Below, in pieces: positions 5,149-5,225 of a stretch of 5,225 nucleotides of DNA; positions within the stretch are counted from its first letter, which is position 1; every line of letters begins with the position of its first letter. The notes under the pieces were generated by a model. It did no database searches. It saw nothing but the letters and a program-made list of their open reading frames with translations, and was not told where the DNA came from. A program made the translations under genes and the position numbers. This DNA comes from CAINVV01 sp964506325 (GTDB taxonomy: Bacteria > Bacteroidota > Bacteroidia > Bacteroidales > Prolixibacteraceae). The stretch spans positions 1 through 5,225 of the forward strand of contig CAZDLO010000172.1 of the NCBI GenBank assembly GCA_964506325.1, read 5' to 3'.

Positions 5149-5225
5149 TTAATAACTGGACCTGCGACCGGTACCTCTGTCACCGCCGCCACGGTTGAAA
5201 CCACCACGATCACCACCGCCACGGT
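5149..5225 (-). CDS. C-terminal RGG-type tail of an RNA-binding protein, probably RRM-type (partial)
   Basis: Only the last 24 residues and the stop (TAA at 5151-5149) lie in the window; the gene continues beyond the right edge. The tail reads RGGGDRGGFN, then RGGGDRG, then TGRRSSY. Such arginine/glycine-rich tails close the small single-RRM RNA-binding proteins (about 80-130 residues) common in Bacteroidota and cyanobacteria; the RRM domain itself is not visible, so the family is inferred from the tail alone. RGG segments bind RNA with low specificity. The gene reads toward the helicase gene on the same strand, which may mean shared regulation, for example in cold-shock or RNA-remodelling responses; that is inference. 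Other Gly/Arg-rich proteins cannot be excluded. Confidence 0.72.
   Translation of the reverse strand, partial: RGGGDRGGFNRGGGDRGTGRRSSY
5164..5223 (-). repeat. Short imperfect tandem repeat encoding the RGGGDRG motif
   Basis: Two copies of a roughly 30-bp unit (5223-5194 and 5193-5164 on the minus strand) encode RGGGDRGGFN and RGGGDRGTGR. The first seven residues are identical, with synonymous changes (GGT/GGC, GAT/GAC, CGT/AGA), so the protein motif is kept while the DNA has drifted. More copies may lie beyond the window edge. Confidence 0.6.

Noticed and set aside
5161..5225. GGT/GGC-rich repeats at the right edge as a CRISPR or non-coding repeat array
   Set aside because: The repeats keep a reading frame on the minus strand encoding an RGG motif with synonymous variation and a stop codon, so they are coding.

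Overview
The window looks like chromosomal DNA of a member of the Bacteroidota, probably an uncultured Bacteroidales-type lineage. The base composition is moderately AT-rich. Start codons are preceded by A-rich stretches rather than Shine-Dalgarno sequences. The lipoprotein has a typical lipobox, and the right edge carries the arginine/glycine-rich tail of a probable RRM-type RNA-binding protein, a protein type common in this phylum. The assignment is an inference from style; no phylogenetic marker is present.

Left part, + strand (1-3594): a possible 3' end of an upstream gene comes first, then a small, probably highly expressed lipoprotein gene (91-699). It is closed by an AT-rich perfect hairpin and a textbook intrinsic terminator. 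After a 168-bp gap follows a tight three-gene operon. Its genes encode a membrane-anchored L,D-transpeptidase with a long helical stalk (868-2004), a second membrane-anchored L,D-transpeptidase with the canonical THGC motif (2020-2697), and a membrane-anchored, cysteine-free protein of unknown function (2707-3594).

The stalk of the first transpeptidase aligns by eye, without gaps over much of its length, with the mature lipoprotein. The lipoprotein is alpha-helical, ends in lysine, has no evident surface-export signal and uses a strongly biased set of codons. Together with two YkuD enzymes next door, this suggests a cell-envelope module in which an abundant outer-membrane lipoprotein may be attached to, or work with, peptidoglycan, in the way of Braun lipoprotein and its L,D-transpeptidases. 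This is a hypothesis, not something the sequence proves.

Right part, - strand (5225-3596): the end of the RGG-tailed RNA-binding protein gene, a 224-bp gap with a strong intrinsic terminator close to the next start codon, and a complete DEAD-box RNA helicase with a probable DbpA-type C-terminal RNA-binding domain. The helicase converges on the envelope operon with a single base between the two stop codons. The terminator lies so close to the helicase start that helicase expression may depend on read-through or attenuation. No mobile element, CRISPR array, tRNA or rRNA was seen.
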